Positions 1-11,612 are shown, counted from the first letter of the stretch. The stretch is DNA of 64,000 bases from Neonectria sp. B-13 (GCA_002682825.1 NOKP01000021.1:1-64000), one strand, 5' to 3'. The notes: generated by a model not told the origin, from the letters alone. Numbers and translations: made by a program.

Positions 1-90
1 TGGCTTCAATTGGGCTTGAATTGATGAAGTTACGATGACTTGAAGGTGCGTAAGAGAGATACAGCAGCGACCAAGAAACAGGTTGTGATG

Positions 91-114
91 CCCCCTCTCC
101 GGTAGGAGAGGGGG
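91..114. repeat. Perfect 10-bp stem hairpin
   Basis: CCCCCTCTCC (91-100) is followed by the loop GGTA and then by GGAGAGGGGG (105-114), the exact reverse complement. Extra G residues follow the right arm. It sits upstream of a small open frame and has no T-run after it, so I do not call it a terminator. Function unknown. Confidence 0.7.
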
Positions 115-306
115 GGGCCTAGAAGCCTGCTTAGTCAACCCGCCGGGTATTCGACGAAATGTTAATTATCAGCCCCTTTTCAAAATCTCTAATCCCTTGA
201 AACGTGTCTTATTTGCTTTACCATCTCTTCTGAAAGATACGCTCGATAATATCTTTACCTTTCATGCCTCGAGGGTATCATAGCGCGGCCATCCAGCATC
301 CTCACC

Positions 307-603
307 ATGACTTCTGACATGGACGAACGCCCCCGAAAACGAGGGCGGCCAGTTAGGTATTCCTCCAACGAAGAAAGAAGAGAAGAGTATGCTAGGAGAC
401 GTTGGAGTCAGAGGCATTCAGCAGAAGAAGGCAAGCGAAATTACAAGTTTGTTGAGAACTATGCCACAGGGACGCTGATGTCAAGCCATCAGCCGGCTTC
501 ACCTCGAACCATCCGCTCGCGGCTCGGGACACGAAGAATCGCTGCCACCAGACGTGCCCTCGCCACGGGAGTCGATTTGATCCTGTCGATCCAGCCTTGC
601 TAG
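307..603 (+). CDS. Small basic protein with AT-hook-like start (hypothetical)
   Basis: A 98-residue frame with a very basic N-terminus: an RKRGRP core resembling an AT-hook at about residues 9-14, then a charged Arg/Glu-rich stretch to about residue 45. The C-terminal half is low in recognisable structure. Short basic starts of this kind occur in fungal transposon-borne proteins, and the setting (repeats on the right, AT-rich tract from about 780) fits a mobile-element remnant. I see no catalytic domain. It may equally be a chance frame. Confidence 0.25.
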   Translation: MTSDMDERPRKRGRPVRYSSNEERREEYARRRWSQRHSAEEGKRNYKFVENYATGTLMSSHQPASPRTIRSRLGTRRIAATRRALATGVDLILSIQPC

Positions 604-1140
604 CTCGTAGCCTGCCCCCTGCTCTTAGGTTCTGCCAGTTATGCTCCTTGCGGCAATATGCTTATATCCTCTGTAGCTAACGTACAATATGTGAATAATG
701 CTAGCATTTTAGTCCATCTCTGTGCGGAAGGGCAAGAAAAGGGATCTGTTCGATAGGGTAAGATAGAAGCTGGAATCAGAGAGCTCTAACTAGTTTCTAA
801 TCATATTCGGGATTTTGTTGATATTTAGTATTATGTACTATCTTCTCTATAGTATAATCTATGGGTGTTTTATATACAAGTATATAGCTACTTCATCTAT
901 AATACAAGCAAATCTATATATCTTATAAACAAGAAGGCAATATAGCAGTAGGCAAGCGAATAGTACAAAGGGTTCCATATTGTAAACAGAGTATAGGAGT
1001 ATAATAATCTATAGTAATATAAAAGATCATTGATTAGATTACTTAATCTTCTTCTTCTTTAAACCCCTTATTTTACTCTTTTCTTTTTTTTATTATCTTT
1101 GTTTCTGTTTTCATTACCTCAGGCTATATAATTGGCTACT
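604..1140. other. AT-rich non-coding stretch
   Basis: Composition drops to AT-rich from about 780 to 1130, with many stops in all frames and A/T runs. I see no gene, RNA or clear repeat unit. Confidence 0.5.
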
Positions 1141-1142
1141 CT

Positions 1143-1182
1143 GAGAACCCAACTGTACCCTGGTCAGAGAACCCAACTGTAC
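1143..1182 (+). repeat. Direct repeat of 16 bp, 24-bp spacing
   Basis: GAGAACCCAACTGTAC occurs at 1143 and again at 1167. Related variants (accaaacccaactctac) follow at about 1200. It is probably part of a repetitive-element terminus rather than a gene. Confidence 0.6.
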
Positions 1183-1577
1183 ATGGGTTAGAGTGGGGCA
1201 CCAAACCCAACTCTACAAGAGTTAGGTTTGGCATTGATTACTAGGGTCGACATCGGTCGGGTTGCAGAGCCCAAGGGTTCGTAGGAGCTTAGATAATCCC
1301 TTCCTAGCATGCCCTGAGAAATTGTGTTTCTCTCGTAGGTGCGATGTAACGCAGGTTGGACTAATGCCAAGGGCATATCTACATGTCGGCTGGGTACAGA
1401 TGAGCAGCTTGGATTGTACGTCTACCTACAATCCTAGATGGGCTAACGATTCGAGCGGAGTTGTTGGTGCTAATGGCGCGGTGGAGGAGGCGGAGGAGAG
1501 AGAGGGTGTAAGCGAGTAGAAGGTAGGGTGGTTAGACATAGTAGAGAGAACTAGAGAGAAAGTATAAAGTAGTAGTA

Positions 1578-1820
1578 GATAGAATCTCAAATGCAGCTGT
1601 GTAAAGAAAGGTAGTAGAATCTCAAGGCGTGGCTGTGTGAGCGTGAAGAAAGGTTAAATAGTAGGATTCCAAACACAACTGCTTGCTTGAAGGAAAAGAT
1701 AGCTATATCTTCAAATAAGCTTGATTAAAGGAAGGTGTATAGGTTGAGTACTTCAATCAGTCAAGTTGGAGATTGTATAAAGTGGATGTATTGTGTCTGG
1801 AGAGAGAGAGAGAGAGAGTG
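1578..1820 (+). repeat. Imperfect ~45-bp repeats ending in an (AG)n microsatellite
   Basis: Variants of 'tagaatctcaa..gctgtgt..gaaagg' recur at about 1580, 1616 and 1662. A pure AG dinucleotide run lies at about 1800-1819. I see no coding signal. Confidence 0.55.
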
Positions 1821-1821
1821 C

Positions 1822-1960
1822 GTGCACAGACGGAAATGTTGTATTGAGCGAGGCAAAACAGGGGCGCATGGACGGAAGTGTTGTGTTGGTAAGGTAAAAC
1901 AAAGTGCATGGACGGAAGTGTTGTGTTAGCGAGGTAAAACGAGGTGCACAGACAGTAGGT
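1822..1960 (+). repeat. Tandem repeat, ~40-bp unit, 3.4 copies
   Basis: Units start at 1822, 1864, 1904 and 1944. Each begins GTGCA/GCGCA and carries a GACGGAAGTGTTGTGTT-like core and a GAGGTAAAAC-like end. Differences between copies are mainly transitions. It lies at the left shoulder of the RIP island. Confidence 0.75.
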
Positions 1961-3079
1961 CTATTCCAAAAGTGCAGACAGAACACATAAAAACGAGAGA
2001 ACACAGCACAGCCTTTGTACAGTAGGGATGTATTCTCAGCGGGATACGCTGGGTTGCTGCTGCTGGTTGCACTGAGAAGGTGAACATTTGGGTCGTTAGA
2101 ACACTGTTGAAGATGCTGTACTTGCTTGTCTTACTATATTCGTAGGTAGGTAGTATAGTCTCCCTCGTTCCTGTTTATGATCTCTCTTTTCTTAGGCAGA
2201 TAGTACATATGGAGCCATTTTGTAAATAATCAGTAGAAGAAATGATAGAGTAGACAAAGGTCTATCTGTCTACCTATTCCTTATTTATATTCTATTTTTA
2301 TTTATTTATTCTTTTATTTATTTTTAATAGAATAATTATATTTATCTAAGGTTTCTTTTCTTTTTCTATTGATTATAATATTATAGAGCTAGTTAGTATT
2401 TATTACTAGGTAATATACTTAGAGGTTAATTATAGGAAAGAGTAATAAGCTATATAATTAGACTTTTAGAAAGATAGTAATTATAAATAAGATAGAAAGG
2501 TATTATCTATTAATAGGGATACTATCTATCTTAAGACTTTATTATATTAGCTTATAGAAACTAATAAGAATACTATTTATCCTAAGACTTTATTATATTA
2601 ACTTATAAAAACTAATAGATATATATTTATCTTAATACTTTATTATCTTATAAATACTATTGCCTATTCTAGATTTTATTAATAAAATATATATATTAGT
2701 ATATAATAATTAGGATAGAAAAGATTACTCTAAAGGATAAGAAAAAAGAGTTAGAATAGAGATTAAGTAAGCTATAAGAAGAGGATTAAGGATAGGAATA
2801 AGAGATTAGGTTAATCAAAAGGTATATTATAAAGGAGAGTTAAAAGATCTAACTAAAAGTAATACTAGCTATAGTAATAGCTTTATTACCTTAAGTAAGA
2901 TAAAAGATAAAGTATTAATAAGATAAGTAATAAAGTCTATAGAAAGAAAGAGTATACTAAGGAGTCTTATGTTAGAAGACTGCTATAGTCTATTATATAA
3001 TCTAGAGAGATTAAGTAGATAGATAGAGACTATTCCTTAATAACTCTTATATTAAGGGACTATTACTTAAGGACTAGAG

Positions 3080-3447
3080 TATTATAGCTTAGGTTAGAAC
3101 TAGGTAGTTACAATCAGTAGAATTATAATATACTTACTTTTTCTTTCTAACTATAGAAGGACTATAACTTATAGGAATAACATTACTCTAAGAGCAATAA
3201 TACTCTAGGACTAATATACTCTTAGACCTTATTACTCTATATTATATATATATATATTCATTTAATACATTAGATAAGAGCTTTAAGCTTCTTAACTATT
3301 AATACTCCTATTTGATTATATAATAACTTATCTTTGTATATTACTATTATAATCTATATTATTTACTATAATATTTTAATCTACTTAATTATTAAACTAT
3401 ATACCTTAGATCTACTCTAGACTTCTAGGTCAAGCCTAACTATTATA
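3080..3447 (+). mobile_element. RIP-mutated LTR (family A), probably the 5' LTR
   Basis: It starts TATTATAGCTTAGG against TGTCACGGCCCAGG in the clean copy at 39635; all mismatches in this 14-base stretch are G-to-A or C-to-T. It ends TAACTATTATA against CGACCGTCACA at 39978-39988. Gag-like sequence follows in the same orientation, so this is best read as a 5' LTR. Confidence 0.8.
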
Positions 3448-3639
3448 TATTAATAGCTTTTATTTAGTATATTATTATATTAACTTAAATAATACTTTAA
3501 ATAGTTATTATAGCTTTAATAACCCTATTTAGCTTGAATACTTTTAAGGGAAAAACTCCTAAAGAAGATATAAGTATAAAGAATATTAATATTCTAAAGA
3601 ACTTAAAATCTAATAATAATAATAAAGAAGATATTATTA

Positions 3640-4720
3640 ACCTTAAATGTATAAACTATTAATAGTATATAGAGATCCTAGTACTATATAAAGCCTTATA
3701 TAATATATACAATAAAAACATTATTAGATTTAAATAACTTAAAGAATAGATCTAAATGCTTAATACTAATTAAGTCTAATTAAACCCTAATAATAATACT
3801 ATTATTAATACCTTCTATAAGTAGATTAATAATCTTAGTATTAAGTAGAATTATACTTAAAAGGAATAATACAAATAAATTAAATAATTTAATAGCTTTA
3901 TAGTTATTTTTAACCTCTTATAACTAAAGGATATAAATAAAACTATTAAACTAATATAACTATTAAAATTCAATAGTACCCTTAAGGACTTCTAAGAATA
4001 CCTAATATAAATTAAATTATTCTATATATACTATCTAAGTACATTTAGAAATAAATAACTTAAAGTATAATATAGAATAAGCTTCCTTAAAGAAAAAGCC
4101 TTATAAGGAATAGAACTATATCTAAGGGACTTTATTAAGAATACCTTTAAGATCTATAAGCTAGAAACTATCCTACTATTCAATAGCTTTATACTATATA
4201 AATAATAATTAGTAAATACCTATAGAGAATAGAATAAGAAATATAATACTTTTATTATAATTTAAAAGTTAAAGTAGATAAAGACTACTTTAGAGTATCT
4301 TTCTAAATTTAAGTACCTTATTACTAAACTCAACTAGATAGATAAAAATAAGATTAATAAGTTCTATTAAAGTCTAAAAGATAAAGTTAAGAATAAGATC
4401 TATAAGATCTTAGACTAACTTATAAGCTTTAATACCTATATTAAGCTTTATATAATTATTAATAATTAACTATTTAAAAGATAAATTAAGAAGAAGAAAG
4501 AATCTTCTAATATCTAAAAGAATAAGAAAAACTACTCTAATACTAGTAAAAGAAAGAATAGGAATGCCTCTTAGGGAACTCAGTTAGGCCCTATAGAACT
4601 AAGAGCTATATAATAAGACTACTCTTAAGTTAAATATTAGAACTATAGAGGAATAGGACATTTTAAAAGTAAGTATTAAAAGCCTAAGTTAGAATAAAAG
4701 TATAAACCTATACTTAAAGG
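3640..4720 (+). pseudogene. Ty3/gypsy-type gag remnant with CCHC zinc knuckle
   Basis: Reading through stops, about 4310-4480 gives a gypsy Gag-like pattern: LxW.DK..I.KFY.sLKDkVK followed by a DxLIs..tYIkL segment, as in fungal capsid proteins. At 4635-4676 the codons fit CX2CX4HX4C, with His kept (4659) but all three Cys positions reading TAT (Tyr). TGT to TAT is the RIP G-to-A change. Numerous stops make it non-functional. Protease/RT sequence downstream is too degraded for me to assign. Confidence 0.65.
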
Positions 4721-5786
4721 TAAGTATATTTAATTTACTAATTACTAGAACTCTAAAACTATTACTATAGTTAGAGGGTTATATAAAATAACTAATACTA
4801 ATAAATTTAATATAATAATATTCCTACTTAGTATAAAGTAATATAAGGATAAAAAAGATAATATCTATATAGATAATATTAAACTTAGGATATATAAAAC
4901 CTAATATAATAAAGGAATAAAAAGAAGTACTTAATAAATCTTAGTCCTTAAAGAGATATTTAAATAGTCTAAGATAGGTAAATTTATTACTATAATATAA
5001 AAAGGCAAATAATAATAACTACCTTTTATACTTATCTTAAAGATATAGAATCCTATAAATAATTAACTATTAAGATTAATATTCTTAATAGACAATTAGA
5101 CTTTAAAGCCTTAAAGCTAGTAAATATTAAAGAACTTAGTATTAACTTATCTTTAATATAGAAAGATAATAATTATATCTACTAATAGTTCTATACTAAA
5201 TAGAATAGAAACTTATATATTAATACTAAATATAAAGCAAACTATATTAGATAGCTTAGCTTACCTATCTAAAATAATAACATTTAAACTCTAGCTAAGG
5301 AATACTCTAGCAATAACTATACTAATTATAAAATAGCCCTTAGTATTAATAATACCTTAAGTAAGAACTTAAATAATAACTAGGAAGAATAATAGATAAA
5401 AGTTATTATACTTTTAATTGAATAATTATAATAGAAGATATATATATACAATAAGTACAATAGATCAGTTTGGAAAATAGAGAATAATATATACTAGGAA
5501 TTCTATTGTAAATAAGAAGATACTTATAATAGAGAATTAGTTCATATTTAGGCTAAACCTTAAAGGTTAGTTATCTATAATCTAACTATCCTAAGGATTA
5601 AAGTAGGTAATAACTTATAACTTTATTTCTTAGTACTTAAATATAATAAACTCTTATAGATATTATACTATTATTACTATTATAAATTGTATAGAGTGTA
5701 AGCGTAATGTAGTAGAGGAGTGTTGGGTACAGCGGAAGTAAGTTATACCGGTAAGGCATACATGCAGGAAAGCTGTGTAACAATAG

Positions 5787-6035
5787 TCATGGTCCTTGTG
5801 CACATGACCGCGAGGGGAAAAGATTGATGATAATCTCACCCCAGGAACTTCGGCCAGGCTCAATGTTACACTCTAGACTCACGGCGCCTGCAACCGCCAA
5901 GAACCCAAACAGCACACCTACAGTCGCACTAAGCATAAGTCCATTGCCACAGCGTCCACAGAGCTCATATGCGTACTCTGTCTGTCGACAAGAAGGGCCA
6001 CATCCCGCGTGAGTAGTGCCCATATTTGGATTCAT
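5787..6035 (-). CDS. Small Cys-rich protein with one membrane helix (hypothetical)
   Basis: An 82-residue frame. Residues 11-30 carry two close Cys pairs (CGPSC and CGRC), then one hydrophobic helix (about residues 33-53, LMLSATVGVLFGFLAVAGAV) and a short tail. The order Cys knuckle then membrane helix is plausible for a real small protein, but I recognise no family. It lies at the edge of RIP island A and could be a gene fragment. Confidence 0.3.
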   Translation of the reverse strand: MNPNMGTTHAGCGPSCRQTEYAYELCGRCGNGLMLSATVGVLFGFLAVAGAVSLECNIEPGRSSWGEIIINLFPSRSCAQGP

Positions 6036-6193
6036 TTCTTCCTTGAAAACTCTGTCTCTTAAGCTTCAAAACATGCTCAAAGAAACTCCAGCACCACCAT
6101 TGTGCGCGCTGCTGCAGTTACCCGCAGACCGCTGAGAAGATCATTAGACCAAAGCCAGTACGATCGAAATCATCACTTATACATTGATTCGAA

Positions 6194-6396
6194 AATAGAC
6201 ATCTTTGGCTCTTAAATTTATTGCCCAAGTTGATGTCTTTGCTAACTTGCTTGATAGACCCTGTTAGTCTCTGTCTCCCTTTTAACCTTAGCTGAAATTG
6301 GACCAATTGTTAAAAGAAGACCCTAGCCGATAAAAGCCATATAACGCCTACACCTTATTGGGACCTCAATGTCTGCTGGCTCTAGCATATGATTAG
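6194..6396 (+). repeat. Dispersed repeat family C, copy 1
   Basis: About 200 bp clearly related to 49771-49975 in the same orientation. Shared blocks include GGACCAATTGTT, CTCCCTTTTAA, TATAACGCCT and CAATGTCT. Identity is roughly three quarters by eye. I see no coding capacity; it may be a terminal piece of an uncharacterised transposon. Confidence 0.65.
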
Positions 6397-7587
6397 TATA
6401 TAATAGTTACTTAAGGGTTGGAATAGTAAAGCCTGACTTTTCCAGACTCCTAGCATGTGATTTTAAATGGTATAGGGTAGGGCCGCGGCATTGAACAGGA
6501 GATCTTTCAGGGGTCCGTAAGAAAGACAGATCAAGAATGGGAAAAGGTCGAGAAAACAAGGTGATGGACTAAGCTAGCTATGGGGAATAATCCCTTATGT
6601 ACACAGTGATATCACTCCCTTCCTTCTCATCCATTTCCATGCATGCGTTAGCATAGCTGCGGCGGGCATCATCCCTTTTGAACGCAGAGGCATTACATTG
6701 TTGTAAAACCTGTCGTTTGAGAGGGCGCTGCTACCAGTTTTACGCAGTATGGTAGGGACCAGTGTAACATTAAATCTGGGGAAGAACCGTTCACGATGGC
6801 TATCTACGCTCTCAAGGGTGGGGGAAAGATGTCCGGAAACAACAAGGTGAAGGACGCAGCTGGGCATGTGGGCAGGCAGGGCATTGCAGTGAAGTATAAT
6901 GGGTCATTGAAGAGGCAAATGGTTTGCGTGGGCAGTGGACGTCAGAATAAAATAGAGAAAGGTATCATGGACACGGTATCGAAGACCATATCAATTTGAT
7001 CCTCATCTACGCATTGTATTTCCAATGTAAGACGCAAATCAGCATGTAATGCAGCTGGTCAGGCTGCAGGTTACGAAGTGGTTTCTTACCTCTTTGTCAA
7101 TGACTGAAGGAATAGACCAATGTGAGCAATTACAAACAAAAGATACCCTGCCGACTTTCTGTGAGTCAATACAATAGAGTCTTAAGGCGGACGGTATTCC
7201 TCTCAGTGTACATGGCCCGATCTCCTAGATCGCGGGTGAGGAATAGTGTCCCCTGATGAGATACGGTATCCTGAGACGAAACTCAAGCGAGTTCTTAGAC
7301 ATCACGGGTGGCTGCTTTTAGGGCCCTCTTCCTCCCCAGCTCAACCAAATACAAATGAAACCATTCCACCCAAGAAATTGATGGAGAAAAAAAAAGAAAG
7401 GAATGATACATTCGCTGATTGTTTCTACCATCTGCACAACGGACAATGTGGTATTTACCCTGTGCTCTAGATCCCAGCCCGACTTTTTGATTGTATACTT
7501 ATGTTCGCCTTTCTCTTGCTGTAATGTGCTACTGTGTAACACTGCCTCTGGTGTTTGTTTATGTCTTGTTATAGATTGGCCTTATCT
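6397..7587. other. Intergenic, no gene recognised
   Basis: Short overlapping frames occur on both strands but none has domain-like composition. The right part is the 3' flank of the minus-strand gene that ends at 7588. Confidence 0.5.
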
Positions 7588-10500
7588 CTACCCAAGTTCT
7601 CTCGATCCTGCATTGAGAAAGCTAGGGTTCAGTAGCTTCTCGAAATCGATGTCGCAAGCGGGATTTTGCTGATGCTCAGCAGCCATTTCCGATATTGATT
7701 GATCCAATGCCCAAGAATATTCAAACCCGTCAGGATAGGCATACGGCGGCAACCACAGGTCCGTGTCGAGCACGGGTTCGCCCAAAATTCTCTCCAAGGA
7801 CTGATCCTGCAACGGCGTATTCTGCTGTAGCTCCTCACATTCCGGTTCTTCTTGGGTTTCATCGGTTGCAGTTTGTGATTCTTGAAACAATCTCAACAGC
7901 CGTGGTTGGAGTTGGAGGACCATCCGTTCGATTAGAGGCCGTAGTCTCTCCTCGACCCCGTCCAGCTCGTTCTTGAACATGGTCTCCAGTTCTCGCCGAA
8001 CCAGACCGGGCATTTCCCGTCGGAGGAAAACGGAATAGTCCTCCATCCCTCCGGCAGCAACGCTGGACATGTCTTGGTCGTCCCTTTCGTCATAGTCTTA
8101 GAAAAATGTTAATACGTGTATACACGAGCCAGGTACATCCCTCCATAGGGAATACTTACAAGGGGTCGGCATTGTGCTAAAATCGTCGTCGGGGAACAAA
8201 ATCTTGTATACTTCCCTCCATTTGTCTCCCTCGCTCATGCCCGCACGAGTCTTCTTCCGGCATCGAAGCGTCTTCTCCTGATCCTTGGTAAATCCGTCGA
8301 GGATCTTTTCGTTTGCTTGCACTGCACAGGGCGGATCTTGTTGAAGATGTCCCCGGAGAGCGTCTTCGGCGCGGAACGGCTCCCAGCATCGGGGGCACTG
8401 CAGCGGCAACGCATGACGCCTATAGAGGTGTGCTCTTGGGATGATTATCAGCTGGAGGTATAGCCCATAATAGAGGTGTGGCTTGGACAGGTTCTTTCTT
8501 ACTTGACACGATGCATTTCGTCCCATCCCGGGCCGGGGCAGCTCGTCCATTCTTTGTACTTTCTCCGGTTCCGTTTATAATATGGACATGCGAGCTTCGT
8601 TGTTGTTCCCGGTTGGTGGCTATGCGGTGCAATGACGCGACGCCGTTTTCGTCGATTATCCCCGTCACTCTCATCGTCTCGGCCGCCGCCGTCGTCATTC
8701 GGAGCCCGATGTTGGGTTGGATCTCGCCGAGCGGCCGCCCCATCCGATGCATTGCAGGCTTCATACCCGCTCTCGCCTTGAAGTTTTGAACAGGTCCCCA
8801 CGGTCTGGGTACATGTCCGTGCCGCTTCAGTCTCGGTAACTGGGAGAGGGAATGGAGACTCAGAAGCTTTGGTGGTTTTGGAGTCGAGGTAACGGCAGAG
8901 ACCCGACACGATTCTGTCAATCAGCATTCGCCGCTGCTGGCGGAACAACCAGTCGGAACTGGAACATTCGCTACCAGCACTTGAACTTTGGTCGCTGCCG
9001 TGGGTATTGTCGGAGGAGTCGATGGCGGATCTGTCGGTTGAGCTCGACCTGGATAGCTCTGGCAATCCCGTCACTGGAGTTGGTTCGGCGAGAACTGCGT
9101 CGTGAGAAGCTTCGGAGCATCCCCGATCGTTAGATGACAACGATGGACGAGGGGACCATGTGGCGAACTCTCGCCCCGGTTCCGACTTGGACAGCACTGT
9201 TGCGACGCCAGCAGACACGATGACAAGGTCGAGTTGAGCCACTTCATCAGAGCGCGGTTTCCTGCCATATACCACCTGTACGGTTGTGCAGGCATGGATC
9301 AAGGGATTGTCAATATCATGTCTGATATGAGGCAGCATTTCCTGAACAATTACAAACTGTTTAGCGCTGCAGTACTTGACAAGGACGAGGGCGGGAGATG
9401 CTACCTGTGTGACGGCCTCGGAATGGCCGAAAGCCTCGTGAAACAAGCGGACGGACAAGCCATTGAGAGACTTCTTGAGGTTTTCAGCCCATACAAGCCC
9501 CAAGCGTTTCAAATATGCGTCTTTTGGCCATATACCGATGGGTAACTTGAAAGTTTTCTCGTGGATGTCCACGAAACCGACATCCCGATACCACTGAAGC
9601 ATGGTATCTGCTGCTATGTGACGAGGGCGGTCGATTAGAGCACTGGCCGCGTTGAGCTCCCTGAACCAGTTGGATAGCGGACTGTCGGGTGGCAGGCTGG
9701 CATCATGCGAGCCCACTAGAGAAGTGATCTCCTGGCTCTCGAACCAGCCACCGGGCCGTAAGTTGTCATATGCTTGTTGAATGATCTCCTGCTTGAAATT
9801 GCCCCAGCATCCCATATGCAGTGTCGCACGTGTGTGGATGTAATCAAACTCTTGCGCAAAATCCCACTTCTTGCGACTTAAAGTTGAAATCGAATGTTAG
9901 CTGGGCGACTTAAGCATATATAAGAAACCTTTTTTTTATTTTTATAAAAGGGGGCGGGGGGGGGTCAGTTCACAAGGTAAGTTCGAAAGTAGGAGCCACT
10001 CACGCATCATCAGTGGTGAATCGAACATTTCGCGACCCGCAGTTATGAGATCGGTGCCAGGACAAATCGACGCCTGTGATTTTCCAAGATTGGGATTCCA
10101 TGGACATGCCAATAGCCCACGACCCCGTCCCAGTGCCTATGTCCAAGATTTCTGCCTCAGAGTCCGTGGAGAGGGGCGCGAAATGTAGTTTATCTTGGAA
10201 GAGGATCTCAAGAATGAATCCTTGGTCTTCAATTCGTTTCATTTCCTCCTCGTCATGAGGACAGTGATAGGCTGCCAAAAACAATTAGTTTCTACCTTAG
10301 CCACAAGACCAAGAAAAAGCGGGCGTTGGGATTCGGGCAGCGCAGAATGCACTGGGAGACGTACCTTCGGAAGCAGGCTCCTCTAAGTGCTGCCTATAGA
10401 CACGACCAAAGTAGGTAAACCCAGACGGGTGAGAGATTGACGAATATCCAGAATCATTCTGTAAGAGGGAGACACTCGGGTTAGCGTGTGTCTAGTATTC

Positions 10501-10618
10501 TAGGACGGCAAATAAGTAAGGACAATCAGCCTACGTCATCGTGCTCTTCACCTGCAGGTCCCGTCTCTGGGGCTCCAGGGGGAGCTGGGCCGGTGCGCGA
10601 AGATGCTGTTTCGGCCAT
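7588..10618 (-). CDS. LaeA-like methyltransferase fused to a fungal C2H2 zinc-finger protein
   Basis: Exons (minus strand): 10618-10535, 10458-10365, 10271-10004, 9876-9405, 9341-8503, 8434-8160, 8096-7588; all introns GT..AG, total 2541 nt, 846 aa. The N-terminal half (to about residue 340) is a LaeA-like SAM-dependent methyltransferase: NDSGYSS..HPSG start, motif I EILDIGTGTGSWAIGMS, acidic loop ITGVDLS, then GGWFESQE and a closing VVYGRKP. LaeA-type proteins act in the nucleus as global regulators of secondary metabolism; here the role is inferred. Without any stop the frame runs through a Ser-rich linker (about 100 residues) into a second known family: basic RRKRRR, KLACPYYKRN, CPGPGWDE, HLYRRHALP, CPRCWEPF, then a Glu/Leu-rich tail with EDYSVFLRREMPG. 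These parts are normally separate proteins. Start chosen at MAETAS; an in-frame Met lies four codons upstream. Two abutting genes with a missed stop is the main alternative. Confidence 0.8.
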
Positions 10619-11562
10619 GACCAACTCCATCCGAGGCTGGCTGGGGACGAACACCAAGTTCTGGATAGAGTGCAGATATTCCAAAAGGAAAATAAGAAGG
10701 CAAGGAGGGAGAGGCATACAGTAAATCGTTTCCGAGGAAATTTAAACTCACTCAAGGCTGTGCGCATCTGGGCAAAACTGGGTAGTCATCGAGATTTTGC
10801 CTTGGCCCCTGCTTCCTAGGTTTGTGAGGCTGAAACAAAATTGCACTAGTCTCAGGGGATTCTTGTAATGTGGAAATGACAGAAACAAGGGCGATTCCCA
10901 AATGAGTAAACGCTAGGGCACTAGTCATTGATTATTGGATAATCCCAATAAGAACATGTCATCCTATACAAGCACCATCCATCCATAGAAGGAGGGAAGG
11001 CACAAAACTTGTCTACTGTATGATTCTTGACATGAAGTGATGGCATAGTGTGACGTGTACAACGTATAACTGATGTACTGCCCCCATCAGCTCGATAAAA
11101 GAGAACGATGCGATGCAAGGCGAAAATAGCTGGCGCAACAAGCGGCGGCTCCATCTCGTCGATCAGTGCTGCCATGACGTGCGACATTTTTCTTCGTGGG
11201 CGGCCGCCTCTTAACTGTTTGCGACACTGTTAGTGGACACAATGCGCTAAGTTTTCCCGAACAGCTTAAAGCCATCCTGTCGCACCTAGCCGTGCAAGCG
11301 AGTCCTTGCAATTCAGAAAACGTCAACTCCCGTGGCCGGTTGACACGCACTGTGAAGGCCGCTGGTGTTTCGCAAAGTCGCAAGGACATCCTTGCCGTTC
11401 GACTTGGAGTTGAACTCCTACTAGAAGATGTTCTTAGAAGCGGGAAGGTTTAGCCGGGGGCGGAAATGGGTTGTGTCCCAGAACTGGGGTTCTCTTAAGG
11501 AAGTATGTGATGTGTGATCCCAAAGGTGGGCCCCCTCCTGGCAACTCAGCCCTCAGCCTGAG
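10619..11562. other. Intergenic, upstream of the methyltransferase gene
   Basis: It probably holds the promoter of the minus-strand gene starting at 10618. A plus-strand frame at 11196-11453 (85 codons) and opposing minus-strand frames overlap here. None shows a domain, so I leave them uncalled. Confidence 0.4.
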
Positions 11563-11612
11563 CTCAGCGGTAACTCAGCGGTAACTCAGCGGTAACTCAG
11601 CGGTAACTCAGC
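11563..11612 (+). repeat. Minisatellite, 11-bp unit x4
   Basis: CTCAGCGGTAA is repeated four times head to tail from 11563, followed by a partial CTCAGC. The copies are identical, which suggests recent slippage or selection. Confidence 0.9.

Larger units (their letters stand above)
2165..5680. repeat. RIP-degraded AT-rich island A
   Basis: About 3.5 kb of strongly AT-rich DNA full of TA dinucleotides, with almost no frame longer than 60 codons on either strand. Embedded are a gypsy-type LTR (3080-3447) and gag-like sequence (about 3640-4720). The same LTR survives nearly unmutated at 39635-39988, and the differences are overwhelmingly C-to-T or G-to-A, which is what RIP produces. Further element-like sequence runs to about 5650, after which normal composition resumes. 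Confidence 0.85.

Noticed and set aside
2165..5680. AT-rich island as a mitochondrial insert or a centromere
   Set aside because: The LTR and gag traces plus the transition-only differences from a clean copy are explained by RIP of a retroelement.
8500..9545. Open plus-strand frames opposite the methyltransferase-C2H2 gene
   Set aside because: Antisense shadows of GC-rich coding exons; no domains, and the minus-strand model explains the region fully.
10488..10819. Overlapping frames on both strands around the start of the methyltransferase gene
   Set aside because: Only the minus-strand MAETAS exon connects in phase to recognised domains; the others are chance frames.
11196..11453. 85-codon plus-strand frame
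   Set aside because: Reasonable amino-acid composition but no recognisable motif, no clear second exon, and an equally long antisense frame.
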